Positions 1-9,440 of a stretch of 47,172 bases of DNA are shown here, one piece after another; position 1 is the stretch's first letter, and every line of letters starts with the position of its first letter. The position numbers and the translations under genes are program-made. Origin of the DNA: Gammaproteobacteria bacterium TMED1 (GTDB lineage Bacteria > Pseudomonadota > Gammaproteobacteria > Pseudomonadales > Azotimanducaceae); NCBI GenBank assembly GCA_002167855.2, contig NHBG02000004.1, positions 1 to 47,172 on the forward strand, read 5' to 3'. The notes beneath the pieces were generated by a model, which ran no database searches, was not told the DNA's origin, and saw only the letters and a list, made by a program, of their open reading frames with translations.

Positions 1-578
<578 letters not shown>

Positions 579-1118
579 ATATTGAAGCTTTCCTGATCGC
601 CTTGTTCCACTCTTTTGGAGTTTTCTCAGCTCACAGTTGCGGATAGAGTCCGCAAATCTTTTTAGCAGTTGCCTCTATTACCTGTTAGGCAGAGACTCCC
701 ACTAGCTCAGCTCGCTAAATTACCATGATCGATTCCAGCCTTAAGGCTTTCCTCGTTACGATTTTAGTAAGTAAACAAGCCACGTTTATCTAAACAAAAC
801 GTAGCTCAACTCAATAAATTGTCCAGCATCAAGCGTATCGATAATCGAAACACTTTCTGCTGAGTTGTGCCTGCTCTCGCAGTACACAACTTAGGTAACT
901 TGCTGCTGAATAATAATGACATTCAACAAACAAGTACCCACACCTATTGCTTGTTTCCAAATTTTTAAATAGCTTCGCGGAGCGCAGCGACCTGTTAATA
1001 AACATCAGTCAGCAGATTCACTACGAAATTAATCTCCCCGGCTTGGCGGCGTCTTCAAAGGACACCCCACGAAAACGCCTTACGCATTTTCGCCCGATCA
1101 CTCAGATCGAGGAGCGCC
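579..1118 (-). other. rRNA operon leader region
   Basis: About 540 bp between the inferred rrn promoter and the mature 16S 5' end, with no credible gene. On the transcribed minus strand it holds a stem-loop at 863-891 followed by a boxA-like element at 815-828, a second small stem-loop at 639-653 (arms gcgga/tccgc), and a palindrome at 571-586 overlapping the 16S 5' end. This is the expected content of an rRNA leader (antitermination and processing signals). The 61-codon open frame on the plus strand at 947-1132 overlaps the promoter and is not a gene. Confidence 0.7.
815..891 (-). promoter_or_regulatory. possible rrn antitermination (boxB-boxA-like) site
   Basis: On the minus strand a hairpin with arms AGTTGTG/CACAACT (863-891, with an inner 4-bp stem) is followed about 34 nt downstream by TGCTGGACAATTTA (815-828). 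That resembles boxA (TGCTCTTTAACAATTTA) with a deletion. Hairpin then boxA, between promoter and 16S, matches the known layout of rRNA nut-like sites. The boxA match is imperfect, so the call is tentative. Confidence 0.4.
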
Positions 1119-1146
1119 ATTATACGCACTAAACCTTAGTTTACAA
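1119..1146 (-). promoter_or_regulatory. rRNA operon sigma-70 promoter (P1-like)
   Basis: On the minus strand a -35 TTGTAA (1146-1141) is followed after 16 bp by a perfect -10 TATAAT (1124-1119), then a GC-rich discriminator (GGCGCTCC). A GC-rich discriminator is the known signature of stringently controlled rRNA promoters. The start of transcription would be near 1111-1113, about 535 nt before the 16S gene. The promoter sits just beyond the 3' end of msrQ, which is transcribed in the same direction, so read-through from msrPQ into rrn is possible. Confidence 0.75.
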
Positions 1147-1201
1147 GGCTTCTTCAAGTATGTTGCGATAATATTTCGCGTAAATTCCATACCTTATCTA
1201 A

Positions 1202-1789
1202 TTAAGTCTTGAGGAAACTGCGCCAAGCGCGAACCAGCAGTAAAATAAGACCTATAACCACGTAAATCAAAGTTAAGGAGTAGTCATTCTTCGTTAGCCA
1301 AATAAGGTGTAAAAGCGCTAAGAATAAAGCTGGATAGACTAATTTGTGCAAAGTTTTCCAACGCCCCCGGAACCTGGCTACCATCCAATTATTAGAAGTT
1401 ATTGCAAGGGGTAACAGTAAAATAAATGCTGCAAAACCAACGCTTATATAAGGTCTTTTAACAAGATCGTCACTTAACTCTGAGAAACGAAACTCTAGCA
1501 GCAGCAACAAATAAGCTGTGAAATGCAGGGAGGCATACAAAAAACAAAAAAGGCCGAGGATCCTTCTTATAGAAACTAAATTGAAACCCGTGACTTCTTT
1601 TAGTGGGGTCAAAACTTGAGTAAGCAATAAAAAAACAAGGGCACACTGGCCGTTAAAACGCACAAGCTCCTTTCCAGGATCAGCGCCTAGTTTACCCTCG
1701 TACCCAAACCACAAAGCGACGACATGATAAAGGCAATAAAAGAAAGGTAATAAGCCCATCACCAGGCTAGCCAACTTGAATACTTTCAC
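1202..1789 (-). CDS. msrQ: MsrQ, heme-binding membrane subunit of the MsrPQ methionine sulfoxide reductase
   Basis: A 195-residue polytopic membrane protein of the YedZ/MsrQ ferric-reductase-like family (usual length ~200). Hydrophobic spans include roughly residues 5-27, 45-65, 80-100, 115-135, 150-165 and 172-190. Histidines in the membrane spans (for example LHFTAYLLL and LHKLVYPALFLALLHLIW) are the expected heme ligands. MsrQ passes electrons from the inner membrane quinone/flavin pool to periplasmic MsrP, which repairs oxidised methionines in envelope proteins. It begins 4 bp after the msrP stop, so the two form one transcriptional unit. The next feature downstream is the rrn promoter. 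Confidence 0.93.
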   Translation of the reverse strand: MKVFKLASLVMGLLPFFYCLYHVVALWFGYEGKLGADPGKELVRFNGQCALVFLLLTQVLTPLKEVTGFNLVSIRRILGLFCFLYASLHFTAYLLLLLEFRFSELSDDLVKRPYISVGFAAFILLLPLAITSNNWMVARFRGRWKTLHKLVYPALFLALLHLIWLTKNDYSLTLIYVVIGLILLLVRAWRSFLKT

Positions 1790-1793
1790 GCGT

Positions 1794-2819
1794 TCAAAAA
1801 AATCGTCTTAGATCCATCCCGCGATACAAATATGAAACCTGATCGGCATAACCATTAAACATTTGAGTTTCAATTCGATTGGATCGGAACAAACTACTCG
1901 GTAAACGACGCTCAGTTGCCTGACTCCATCTCGGGTGATCAACATTCGGATTCACATTTGCGTAAAAGCCGTATTCCTTAGGGTTGGTAACTTCCCACGT
2001 CGTCTTTGGCCTCTTATTCGTAAATTCTATTTTCACTATCGATTTAATACTCTTAAACCCATATTTCCATGGAACCACCAGACGCAGAGGTGCGCCATTC
2101 TGCCCTGGGAGTGGCTTCCCGTAAAGACCGACCGCTAGAATTACAAGATCATTAGCTGCTTCATCAATTCGAAGCCCTTCAACATAGGGGTAGTCTATTG
2201 ATTTGAATAAGGCCCTCTGTCCAGGCATCTGAGAGGGGTCGTAAAGCGTTTCAAAACGAACATACTTTGCTCTGGATAAAGGCTTAAAGCGAGACAATAA
2301 CTTTTTTAAAGGAAATCCAATCCAAGGTACAACCATCGACCAGGCTTCCACACAGCGCAATCGATATATTCGCTCTTCCAAATCGTTTGCTGCAACTATG
2401 TCTTCAAGCGAAAAAATACCCGTAATTTCAGCATCCCCTGCGATCTCGATACTCCATGGGTCAGTGCGAAAGTTCCGAGCATTAGCTACGGGGTCGTCTT
2501 TACCTGACCCAAACTCGTAAAAGTTGTTATATGTTGATACGTATTCATATGGCGTCGGAGTTTCTGATGTCGAATAGATTCCAGGATGCGCGGCGTATAT
2601 TTTTTGTTTTACCCAATCTGGCACCTCGTCACTTATTTGTTGACCATGTGTCAGGACTGTCCTGTCTGGGTAATATTCAGCATTAGATTTACCATTCTGA
2701 GGAAGTAATGCCAAACCTAGCCCCATCGCCTTAATGAAATCACGACGCTTGAGGTACAGAGATTCGTCTGTGATTTCATAAGACTTAATGTTTATTCCCG
2801 AGTTTTTTTTACTACTCAT
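1794..2819 (-). CDS. msrP: MsrP, periplasmic molybdoprotein methionine sulfoxide reductase catalytic subunit
   Basis: About 341 residues. The N-terminus carries a twin-arginine signal (KRRDFIK, arginines at ~25-26, then a hydrophobic stretch), matching Tat export of the folded cofactor-loaded protein. The molybdopterin-ligating cysteine lies in RLRCVEAWSMVVPWIG (Cys ~156). I chose the ATG at 2819 because it gives an N-terminus that aligns with known MsrP proteins; an in-frame GTG seven codons upstream (2840) is possible. MsrP reduces both diastereomers of protein-bound methionine sulfoxide in the periplasm using electrons from MsrQ, encoded immediately downstream. It follows pssA, as in Pseudomonas. 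Confidence 0.95.
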   Translation of the reverse strand: MSSKKNSGINIKSYEITDESLYLKRRDFIKAMGLGLALLPQNGKSNAEYYPDRTVLTHGQQISDEVPDWVKQKIYAAHPGIYSTSETPTPYEYVSTYNNFYEFGSGKDDPVANARNFRTDPWSIEIAGDAEITGIFSLEDIVAANDLEERIYRLRCVEAWSMVVPWIGFPLKKLLSRFKPLSRAKYVRFETLYDPSQMPGQRALFKSIDYPYVEGLRIDEAANDLVILAVGLYGKPLPGQNGAPLRLVVPWKYGFKSIKSIVKIEFTNKRPKTTWEVTNPKEYGFYANVNPNVDHPRWSQATERRLPSSLFRSNRIETQMFNGYADQVSYLYRGMDLRRFF

Positions 2820-2877
2820 TTCGAAACCACACCCATTCACTAGACCAAGAACCGAATACTGATGGTTCAGGAGAAAA

Positions 2878-3633
2878 TTACCTGTGTACTCTCCTGATTA
2901 ACCAGTGAATCGGACCGGAAAAAACGTAAGTAATTCCAATCACTAACAATACTCCGGGCGGATAGATTGCAATAATAACGAAAAAAAATACAACAATAAG
3001 CATATAAATAAATGGTACTCTTCCTTTGAGATTGAAATTTTTCGGACTGTAATAACGGACATTAGAAACCATAAGTAGTGCTAAAATAATTATGAAAACA
3101 GAAATAAGTATAGACAACTGCAGACTAACCTCCTGATTAAAATTATCGAGCCATGTCCATATCGTAGTTGCCAACACCCCTGCGGCACCTGGGCTAGCTA
3201 ACCCAAAAAATACTTTATGTTCAGGGGCCATAGTAAATTTCGCGAGCCGAAGAGCAGCGCAGGCAACATATAAAAATGCTATCATCCACCCGACTTTTCC
3301 AAGATCCGATAAAACCCAGCTGAACATCAATACCGCAGGCGCGACACCAAAAGCGACCATATCAGAGAGGCTATCGTACTGAACACCAAACGCACTTTGC
3401 GTATTCGTTAACCTAGCAATACGACCATCAAGCGCATCAAGGAATCCGGCGATAACGACTGCTATAGCCGCACTCTCTAGGGAGCCATTCATTGCAGCGA
3501 CGATTGCGTAGAATCCAGAAAACAACGCACCAGTAGTTATTAGATTGGGAAGAAGATAGATTCCTCGAGCCAAACCCTTTTTCTCAGGACGAGAACTCGC
3601 TGATTTATTACTATTTGATTCTGGAGTTTCCAT
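2878..3633 (-). CDS. pssA: CDP-diacylglycerol--serine O-phosphatidyltransferase
   Basis: A 251-residue multi-span membrane enzyme that makes phosphatidylserine from CDP-diacylglycerol and serine, the precursor of phosphatidylethanolamine. The CDP-alcohol phosphotransferase signature D-x2-DG-x2-AR-x8-G-x3-D-x3-D is complete (residues ~66-91, from DALDGRIAR to YDSLSD). Several hydrophobic segments follow, consistent with the membrane-embedded type II family. The preceding ilvI-ilvH pair is on the same strand, 75 bp upstream. In the usual gammaproteobacterial order ilvC lies in this gap and here it does not. Confidence 0.94.
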   Translation of the reverse strand: METPESNSNKSASSRPEKKGLARGIYLLPNLITTGALFSGFYAIVAAMNGSLESAAIAVVIAGFLDALDGRIARLTNTQSAFGVQYDSLSDMVAFGVAPAVLMFSWVLSDLGKVGWMIAFLYVACAALRLAKFTMAPEHKVFFGLASPGAAGVLATTIWTWLDNFNQEVSLQLSILISVFIIILALLMVSNVRYYSPKNFNLKGRVPFIYMLIVVFFFVIIAIYPPGVLLVIGITYVFSGPIHWLIRRVHR

Positions 3634-3708
3634 AGATCTTGGGGGGGCACCTTCGTGCTGAATGGTTTATCAACTAATCACAAGAACGAAAAAAATGGCC
3701 AGAAAAAC

Positions 3709-4200
3709 TCATACACAGAGTACCTTCTCGCCTCTAGACAAACCAGATACACCCGAGCGCACGACCTCAATGACAGTAAATTCTGCCATAGCATTTATGA
3801 ATGCATCTAACTTCTTGCTAGTGCCTATTAACTGTACAGTGTAAATGGTAGGAGAGATATCTACTATTTGTCCTCGAAAAATGTCAGTTGTTCTTTTAAT
3901 CTCAGCCTGATCCAAGCCACTTACTCTTATCTTAATTAACATAAGTTCGCGTTCTACGTATTCGCCTTCGGTCAAATCAACAAGCTTTATTACTTCTATT
4001 AGCTTATTTAACTGCTTCGTAATCTGCTCACTTTGTTCATCAGTAGCTACTGTGGTAAGCGTTAAACGCGATAGGGTCTCATCGTCTGTTGGCGCCACTG
4101 CTAGAGTTTCAATATTATAGCCTCGCTGAGCAAACAAGCCGATAACACGAGATAACGCACCTGATTCGTTTTCGAGCAACAAGGATATTATTCGACGCAT
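3709..4200 (-). CDS. ilvH: Acetolactate synthase small (regulatory) subunit
   Basis: 163 residues, the standard length for IlvH/IlvN. The N-terminal ACT domain starts [19 protein letters not shown], the binding site for valine feedback inhibition. The C-terminal ACT-like domain follows at ~80-160. It binds and activates the large subunit IlvI, giving valine-sensitive acetohydroxyacid synthase. Its ATG overlaps the ilvI stop codon by one base (TGATG), a classic translational coupling that keeps subunit ratios fixed. Confidence 0.96.
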   Translation of the reverse strand: MRRIISLLLENESGALSRVIGLFAQRGYNIETLAVAPTDDETLSRLTLTTVATDEQSEQITKQLNKLIEVIKLVDLTEGEYVERELMLIKIRVSGLDQAEIKRTTDIFRGQIVDISPTIYTVQLIGTSKKLDAFINAMAEFTVIEVVRSGVSGLSRGEKVLCV

Positions 4201-5936
4201 CAGGTCCGAACTCCTTTACTAAGCCACATATCTCGCATCGAGCCATCAGGGGCTACAAGCATCGGATATACATGCTCTTCTGGATCGACCAAAACATCGA
4301 GAAACACCAATTTATCCTTGATGGCTAATGCCTGTTCCATCGCCGAATCAAGCTCACCTGGGCTGGCAACCTGAATGCCAACGTGACCATATGCCTCAAC
4401 TAAGGCAACAAAGTTCGGTAGAGATTCCATGTAACTATGCGAGTGACGACCCTCATATTGCATATCTTGCCACTGTTTTACCATCCCTAACGCCCGGTTA
4501 TTAAGGTTGATAATTTTGATCGGTAAACCATATTGGGCGCAAGTGGACAACTCCTGAATATTCATCTGAATACTACCCTCTCCGGTTACACAGACTACCT
4601 GTTCTTTAGGGAAGGCTATTTGAACACCCATGGCAGATGGTAAGCCAAAGCCCATCGTCCCTAGACCACCTGAGTTAATCCATTTCCTTGGTTTATCGAA
4701 GGGGTAATAGAGTGCGGCGAACATCTGATGCTGTCCCACATCGGATGTTACTACAGCATCGCCATGAGTTAACTTATACAAGGTCTGAATTACCTGTTGC
4801 GGTTTAATTATACTGCCAGCTGGATCCGCCTTAACTTCCAAACAATTTTGTGATTTCCACAACTCAATCTGTTCCCACCACGCAGCTAAAGCTTTCCCTT
4901 TTTCTTCTTTCCTTTGACCAATAACTTGTCGAACCATATCGATCATTTCACACAGGACTGATTCGACCGGCCCAACGATAGGCACATCAGCCATAACAGT
5001 TTTCGATATCGATGCGGGGTCTACATCAACATGGATAATTTTCGCTTGGGGGCAAAATTTGGAAACTGTGTTCGTAATTCTATCGTCGAAACGCGCACCA
5101 ATTGCGATTAACACGTCGCAATGATGCATCGCATTATTCGCCTCTAATGTACCGTGCATTCCCAACATCCCTAAAAACTGCTTATCTGTTGCAGGATATG
5201 CCCCCAAGCCCATTAGTGTATTGGTGATCGGGAAACCAAGCATACGTGTTAATTGATCAAGCTGCTCGCATCCGTTACCCTGGATCACTCCCCCACCTGC
5301 ATAAATCATAGGTCTCTCAGCTTCCATCATCATACTAACGGCTTTCTTTATCTGTCCCGGATGCCCCTTAGTCGCGGGCATATAAGACCTCAGCTTTAAA
5401 TCTTTTGGATATTCGTATGGAACCAAGTCGGCAGGGTTTGTTATATCCTTTGGAATATCAATAACAACGGGCCCGGGACGACCGGAGGTCGCAATATAGA
5501 ACGCTTTTTTAACTGCCAGGGGAATTTCAGTCGCGGATTTAATCATGAAACTATGTTTAACAATCGGACGAGATATACCGATCATATCGGTTTCTTGGAA
5601 GGAATCTGTGCCAATCAGGTGACTTTGGACCTGGCCCGAGATTACCACCATTGGTATGGAGTCCATATATGCAGTCGCAATACCAGTAATGGCATTTGTC
5701 GCACCGGGCCCCGAGGTAACTAGTACGCAACCTGCCCTTCCAGTCGCACGAGCATAACCATCCGCCATATGGGTTGCAGCTTGCTCATGGCGAACCAAAA
5801 AATGATGGATCTTATTCTGCTTAAATAAGGCATCATAAATATGTAGTACAGCGCCCCCAGGATAACCGAAAACATGATCTACGTTCTCTTCCTGAAGACT
5901 GCGGATTAAAATATCCGCTCCAGACAGCATTTCCAC
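4200..5936 (-). CDS. ilvI: Acetolactate synthase large (catalytic) subunit
   Basis: 578 residues, a thiamine-diphosphate enzyme of branched-chain amino acid synthesis that condenses two pyruvates, or pyruvate with 2-oxobutyrate. The catalytic glutamate is in [15 protein letters not shown] (Glu51). The C-terminal ThDP/Mg motif is in [15 protein letters not shown]. The three TPP-family domains (N-terminal, central, C-terminal) are all present. It is the first gene of ilvI-ilvH-pssA. I see no convincing leader peptide rich in Ile/Val/Leu codons upstream, so classical attenuation is not supported by the sequence. The name ilvI (versus ilvB) follows its pairing with ilvH. Confidence 0.96.
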   Translation of the reverse strand: MEMLSGADILIRSLQEENVDHVFGYPGGAVLHIYDALFKQNKIHHFLVRHEQAATHMADGYARATGRAGCVLVTSGPGATNAITGIATAYMDSIPMVVISGQVQSHLIGTDSFQETDMIGISRPIVKHSFMIKSATEIPLAVKKAFYIATSGRPGPVVIDIPKDITNPADLVPYEYPKDLKLRSYMPATKGHPGQIKKAVSMMMEAERPMIYAGGGVIQGNGCEQLDQLTRMLGFPITNTLMGLGAYPATDKQFLGMLGMHGTLEANNAMHHCDVLIAIGARFDDRITNTVSKFCPQAKIIHVDVDPASISKTVMADVPIVGPVESVLCEMIDMVRQVIGQRKEEKGKALAAWWEQIELWKSQNCLEVKADPAGSIIKPQQVIQTLYKLTHGDAVVTSDVGQHQMFAALYYPFDKPRKWINSGGLGTMGFGLPSAMGVQIAFPKEQVVCVTGEGSIQMNIQELSTCAQYGLPIKIINLNNRALGMVKQWQDMQYEGRHSHSYMESLPNFVALVEAYGHVGIQVASPGELDSAMEQALAIKDKLVFLDVLVDPEEHVYPMLVAPDGSMRDMWLSKGVRT

Positions 5937-6183
5937 TTCGTTTCCCTTACTCTATTAATAAAGTCAAACCCTGCATTTAAGCATAAGGTCGCGCATTTTC
6001 AGATGTCTAATCAGATGAGTCAAACTTGCGAGTGTGGCTCAAGTCAAGATATCGAATAAACATAGAGTTCTCACGGTAACAGTATATAAAATTCTTCCAC
6101 AATTTGACGGTTTAAAATTAAAAAAAGACAAAATAGTGGGCTTTACAACATCCCACTCTGAAACAGACGGTTAAGTTACGTAA
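5937..6183. other. ilvI upstream region
   Basis: About 245 bp between rluD and ilvI, both read leftward. It contains the rluD terminator (6121-6157) and candidate but unconvincing promoter pieces on the minus strand (several TTGAC hexamers around 6025-6060 without a matching -10). A minus-strand frame of 18 codons exists but is not enriched in branched-chain codons. No gene is seen. Confidence 0.5.
6121..6157 (-). terminator. rho-independent terminator after rluD
   Basis: On the minus strand a 6-bp stem AGTGGG/CCCACT (arms 6157-6152 and 6140-6135, 11-nt loop) is followed by a T-rich run ATTTTGTCTTTTTTT. It lies about 27 bp past the rluD stop codon in the same orientation. The stem is short but the U-tract is strong. 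Confidence 0.6.
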
Positions 6184-7140
6184 TTAGCCTATCATACGGG
6201 ACTGATGCGTATCTAAACATGCTAACAAACCCACCATATCCGTTGGTATATCTACTTCCCAACTGACCTCTTCTTTCAAGGTTGGATGAATAAGCGAGAG
6301 CTTTTTAGCATGGAGCGCTGGCCTACCGAAATTATCGAGGAACTGCTGCTCGGCCGCCTCAGAACCCAAAAGCATGCGACCGTGTCCGCCATAAATACTA
6401 TCACCGATTAAAGGAAAGCCAAGATGCTGCATGTGAACTCTGATTTGGTGAGTTCTTCCTGTTTCTAGCCGCAGTTGAAGATGACTGTGTGCAATAAAAC
6501 GACGCAAAATTTTATAGTGCGTAACTGCTCTACGACCGTCTTGCCTTATACTCATTTTAGTTCGCAGGACTTTATGTCTTCCAATCGGGGCATCTACTTT
6601 ACCGGGGAGGTTTGGTCTACCAATAACCACTGCCTCATAAATACGTTTTACTGATCGAGCATGGAGCTGGCTAACCAAACTAGCTTGCGTTTCGAGATTC
6701 TTGGCAACTACCATAAGTCCAGTAGTACCCTTATCTAGACGATGCACCAAACCACCACCTGGCACTTCTGAGAGACACTCTGCATAAAAGAGAAGACCAT
6801 TCAAGAGAGTTCCCGAGCTATTACCTGCCCCAGGATGCACAACTAACCCGGCACTTTTATTTACAACTAATAAATCTTGATCTTCATAAACTATATCCAA
6901 ATCCATCGGTTCTGGCTGGGCCTCCAGGTTTTCCAGCGCAACATTTAGAGCCATTGTCTCCCCGCCGGCGAGTTTATCACTGGACCGATAAGGCTTCCCA
7001 TTTACCGTTAAATCACCAGATTTGATCCAGGACTGAATCCTATTACGAGAGTAAGCAGGCAGCAGAATAGCGGCAATATGGTCCAGCCTTTTAAAAGCTA
7101 ACGATTCAGGAACAACTATCTCTCGCTTAATCTTTCCCAT
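6184..7140 (-). CDS. rluD: 23S rRNA pseudouridine synthase RluD
   Basis: About 318 residues. An N-terminal S4 RNA-binding domain (~1-75) is followed by the RluA-family catalytic core with HRLDKGTTG (catalytic Asp ~136, near E. coli Asp139). RluD makes the pseudouridines in helix 69 of 23S rRNA, important for ribosome assembly and termination. The ATG at 7140 gives the normal family N-terminus; an in-frame TTG at 7197 would add 19 residues with no family support. It is divergent from bamD, a conserved gammaproteobacterial arrangement. A terminator follows. Confidence 0.95.
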   Translation of the reverse strand: MGKIKREIVVPESLAFKRLDHIAAILLPAYSRNRIQSWIKSGDLTVNGKPYRSSDKLAGGETMALNVALENLEAQPEPMDLDIVYEDQDLLVVNKSAGLVVHPGAGNSSGTLLNGLLFYAECLSEVPGGGLVHRLDKGTTGLMVVAKNLETQASLVSQLHARSVKRIYEAVVIGRPNLPGKVDAPIGRHKVLRTKMSIRQDGRRAVTHYKILRRFIAHSHLQLRLETGRTHQIRVHMQHLGFPLIGDSIYGGHGRMLLGSEAAEQQFLDNFGRPALHAKKLSLIHPTLKEEVSWEVDIPTDMVGLLACLDTHQSRMIG

Positions 7141-7211
7141 AGTGGATGTAAGATTTGGGTCCAGATAAAGGCTATGTTTAAATAATGAGCTTTTCAAGCA
7201 GGTAGATCATT

Positions 7212-8033
7212 ATGCGCTCCAGTTTATTTACCCTAATTAGCCTTGTCGCACTAGTCGGTTGCGTAAAAGACGATACGAATCAAGAATCAACAGAAATGAC
7301 ATATTATCGAGCAGCTCAAGCAGATTTAAGGAGTGGCCGTTACAACGATGCCGTAGAAAAACTACAGCTTTTAGAATCGAGATTCCCTTTTGGCCGATAT
7401 GCAGAACAAGCACAGCTTGAAATAATCTTTGCTTATTACCGAAGTGCTCAGCCTGAGTCGGCAAGATCAGCGGCCGATAGATTTATTCGATTACATCCGC
7501 AGCATCCCAACGTAGATTATGCCTATTACCTCCGGGGGATCGCTTCGTTTGAGGAGGATCAAGGAATATTCTCTTCCTTACTTTCGACGGACCCGACAAA
7601 ACGAGACCCTGGTGCCGCTCGAGAATCTTTCAACGATTTTTCCATTCTTCTCCAAAAGTTTCCGGAGAGTCAGTACAGTCCGGACGCTAGAAAAAAAATG
7701 AAATACCTAAAAAACCTATTGGCAGAGTCAGAACTTGATTCCGCTCGATATTATATAAGACGAGGAGCGTATATCGCTGCAGCTAATCGAGGCCGTTACG
7801 TATTTGAGAACTTTCAAGGCACAACTGCTGTTCCCGATGCGCTTGCGACCATGGTAGAAGCCTACCGCTTGCTAGGTTTAGCTGACCTGGCCGACCAAAC
7901 AAAGGAAGTACTAATTCGAAACTTTCCAAACCATAGGGCAATAGACTCAGATGGTAAGTTTGTGGATAGTTGGGCAATAAAAAGAAGCGGGCGTTCATTA
8001 CTAAATATTCTAAGTCTTGGTTTATGGGGCTGA
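7212..8033 (+). CDS. bamD: Outer membrane assembly lipoprotein BamD
   Basis: 273 residues beginning with a lipoprotein signal peptide ending in the lipobox LVGC (Cys ~17). TPR-type helical repeats fill the rest ([31 protein letters not shown] and similar). BamD is an essential outer-membrane lipoprotein that helps BamA recognise and insert beta-barrel proteins. It is slightly longer than the E. coli protein (245), mainly at the C-terminus. It is divergently oriented from rluD with about 70 bp between, and convergent with ispH, whose stop is 6 bp away. Confidence 0.95.
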   Translation: MRSSLFTLISLVALVGCVKDDTNQESTEMTYYRAAQADLRSGRYNDAVEKLQLLESRFPFGRYAEQAQLEIIFAYYRSAQPESARSAADRFIRLHPQHPNVDYAYYLRGIASFEEDQGIFSSLLSTDPTKRDPGAARESFNDFSILLQKFPESQYSPDARKKMKYLKNLLAESELDSARYYIRRGAYIAAANRGRYVFENFQGTTAVPDALATMVEAYRLLGLADLADQTKEVLIRNFPNHRAIDSDGKFVDSWAIKRSGRSLLNILSLGLWG

Positions 8034-8039
8034 TATCCC

Positions 8040-8981
8040 TTACTTTTTTCTCAGCGCCTTAGGGAGAGAAAATTCAACACCTTCATGAGAAATCTCCTTT
8101 TCTGGATAGATAATAGCGCCGTACTCTCGTAGTTTTTCTAAAACTCTACTCACTAATATTTCAGGAGCAGAAGCGCCAGAGGTGACACCAATGACCATAG
8201 GGTCTTTAATCCAATTCTTATCAATATCAGCCTCGTCGTCAATCAGGTACGAGGTGCAACCGAGCCTTAATGCTAACTCATGGAGCCGATTGGAGTTGGA
8301 GCTATTTTGTGAACCAACCACTAGTAACAGATCACAATCTCCCGCTAGACGCTTTACTGCATCCTGACGATTCTGAGTCGCGTAACAAATGTCATCTTTT
8401 CGAGGACCTTCAATGAGAGGGAAGCGTTTTCGCAAAGCGTCTATTATCAATTGAGTGTCATCGACAGATAAGGTAGTTTGAGTTACGAAGGATAGAGCTT
8501 GAGGATTTTTTACACATAATTTTTCAACATCCGAAGGATTTTCTACTAGATACATTGCATTACTAGAATCCTCATAGTGACCTAAAGTTCCATCTACCTC
8601 CGGATGACCAGCATGTCCAATTAATACTGTTTCGCGGCTCTGATCCGAAAATTTGACAACCTCATTATGCACCTTACTAACTAATGGGCAGGTTGCGTCA
8701 AAAACCCGTAAATTTCTCTCCTCAGCGTCTCTTTGCACCTGCTTTGCAACCCCATGTGCGCTAAATATGACTGTTGACCCCTTGGGAATTTCAGATACCT
8801 CATCAACAAAAATTGCGCCTCTTCTGCGGAGACCCTCCACCACAGTCTTGTTATGTACTACCTCATGGCGCACGTAAACAGGCGAACCGAATTTGTCCAA
8901 TACTCGATTAACTATTTCGATAGCACGATCTACGCCAGCACAAAACCCACGGGGATTAGCCAGACGAACATATATACCCAA
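8040..8981 (-). CDS. ispH: 4-hydroxy-3-methylbut-2-enyl diphosphate reductase (IspH/LytB)
   Basis: 313 residues. The three conserved cysteines that hold the iron-sulfur cluster are present: GFCAG (Cys14), DATCPLV (Cys98) and DDICYAT (Cys199). The enzyme performs the last step of the MEP pathway, giving IPP and DMAPP, which feed IspB encoded later in the window. The start codon is TTG (8981); no ATG or GTG is available in frame before [10 protein letters not shown], so the TTG is well supported. It is the last gene of a leftward murJ-ribF-lspA-fkpB-ispH unit. Confidence 0.96.
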   Translation of the reverse strand: MGIYVRLANPRGFCAGVDRAIEIVNRVLDKFGSPVYVRHEVVHNKTVVEGLRRRGAIFVDEVSEIPKGSTVIFSAHGVAKQVQRDAEERNLRVFDATCPLVSKVHNEVVKFSDQSRETVLIGHAGHPEVDGTLGHYEDSSNAMYLVENPSDVEKLCVKNPQALSFVTQTTLSVDDTQLIIDALRKRFPLIEGPRKDDICYATQNRQDAVKRLAGDCDLLLVVGSQNSSNSNRLHELALRLGCTSYLIDDEADIDKNWIKDPMVIGVTSGASAPEILVSRVLEKLREYGAIIYPEKEISHEGVEFSLPKALRKK

Positions 8982-8984
8982 AAC

Positions 8985-9440
8985 TCACACCCTTAAAATA
9001 TCGTTAGAAACTTGCTCCACATTAATTATATCGACCTCAAACACGAGATCTCTACCCGCGAGGGGGTGATTAAAATCGACTTCTACAAACATGGGTTCGA
9101 CTTTATTTATAATTCCGGGTAGCTCACCGTTTTGCGCATCAGCAAAGGAGACTACTAAACCTTCGGTTACTTCTATATCAGGACCGAATTGTGACCGAGG
9201 AATCTGCTGTATATTTTCTGGATTATGATCACCGAAGCCTTTACAAACCAAATGTGAAGCAGATTCACCAGGCACCATGCCAAAAATAGCCTTTTCAAAA
9301 GTGGGTAATAAATTGCCATCACCAATATCCAACGTCACTATGTCCTCTCCAGTAGAATCGACCCTCTCTCCAGTTTCCAGTAATAACGAAAATCGCAGAT
9401 CAACCCGTGTACCAGGTCCGACCGGAGTATTACGACTCAT
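8985..9440 (-). CDS. fkpB: FKBP-type peptidyl-prolyl cis-trans isomerase, SlpA/FkpB type
   Basis: 151 residues with the SlyD/SlpA-like FKBP fold: an N-terminal FKBP part (RFSLLLETGERVDST), the inserted-flap domain (~70-125) and the C-terminal strand (NHPLAGRDLVFEVDIINV). It lacks the histidine-rich tail of SlyD, which favours FkpB/SlpA. It is a cytoplasmic prolyl isomerase and chaperone. It overlaps the lspA 3' end by 11 bp and ends 3 bp before ispH; the order lspA-fkpB-ispH is conserved in gammaproteobacteria. Confidence 0.93.
   Translation of the reverse strand: MSRNTPVGPGTRVDLRFSLLLETGERVDSTGEDIVTLDIGDGNLLPTFEKAIFGMVPGESASHLVCKGFGDHNPENIQQIPRSQFGPDIEVTEGLVVSFADAQNGELPGIINKVEPMFVEVDFNHPLAGRDLVFEVDIINVEQVSNDILRV

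Noticed and set aside
947-1132. A 61-codon plus-strand frame.
   Set aside because: Overlaps the rrn promoter and leader; no protein-like pattern.
5937-6120. Attenuator leader peptide for ilvI.
   Set aside because: The 18-codon frame is not enriched in Ile, Val or Leu codons and no alternative hairpins were found.
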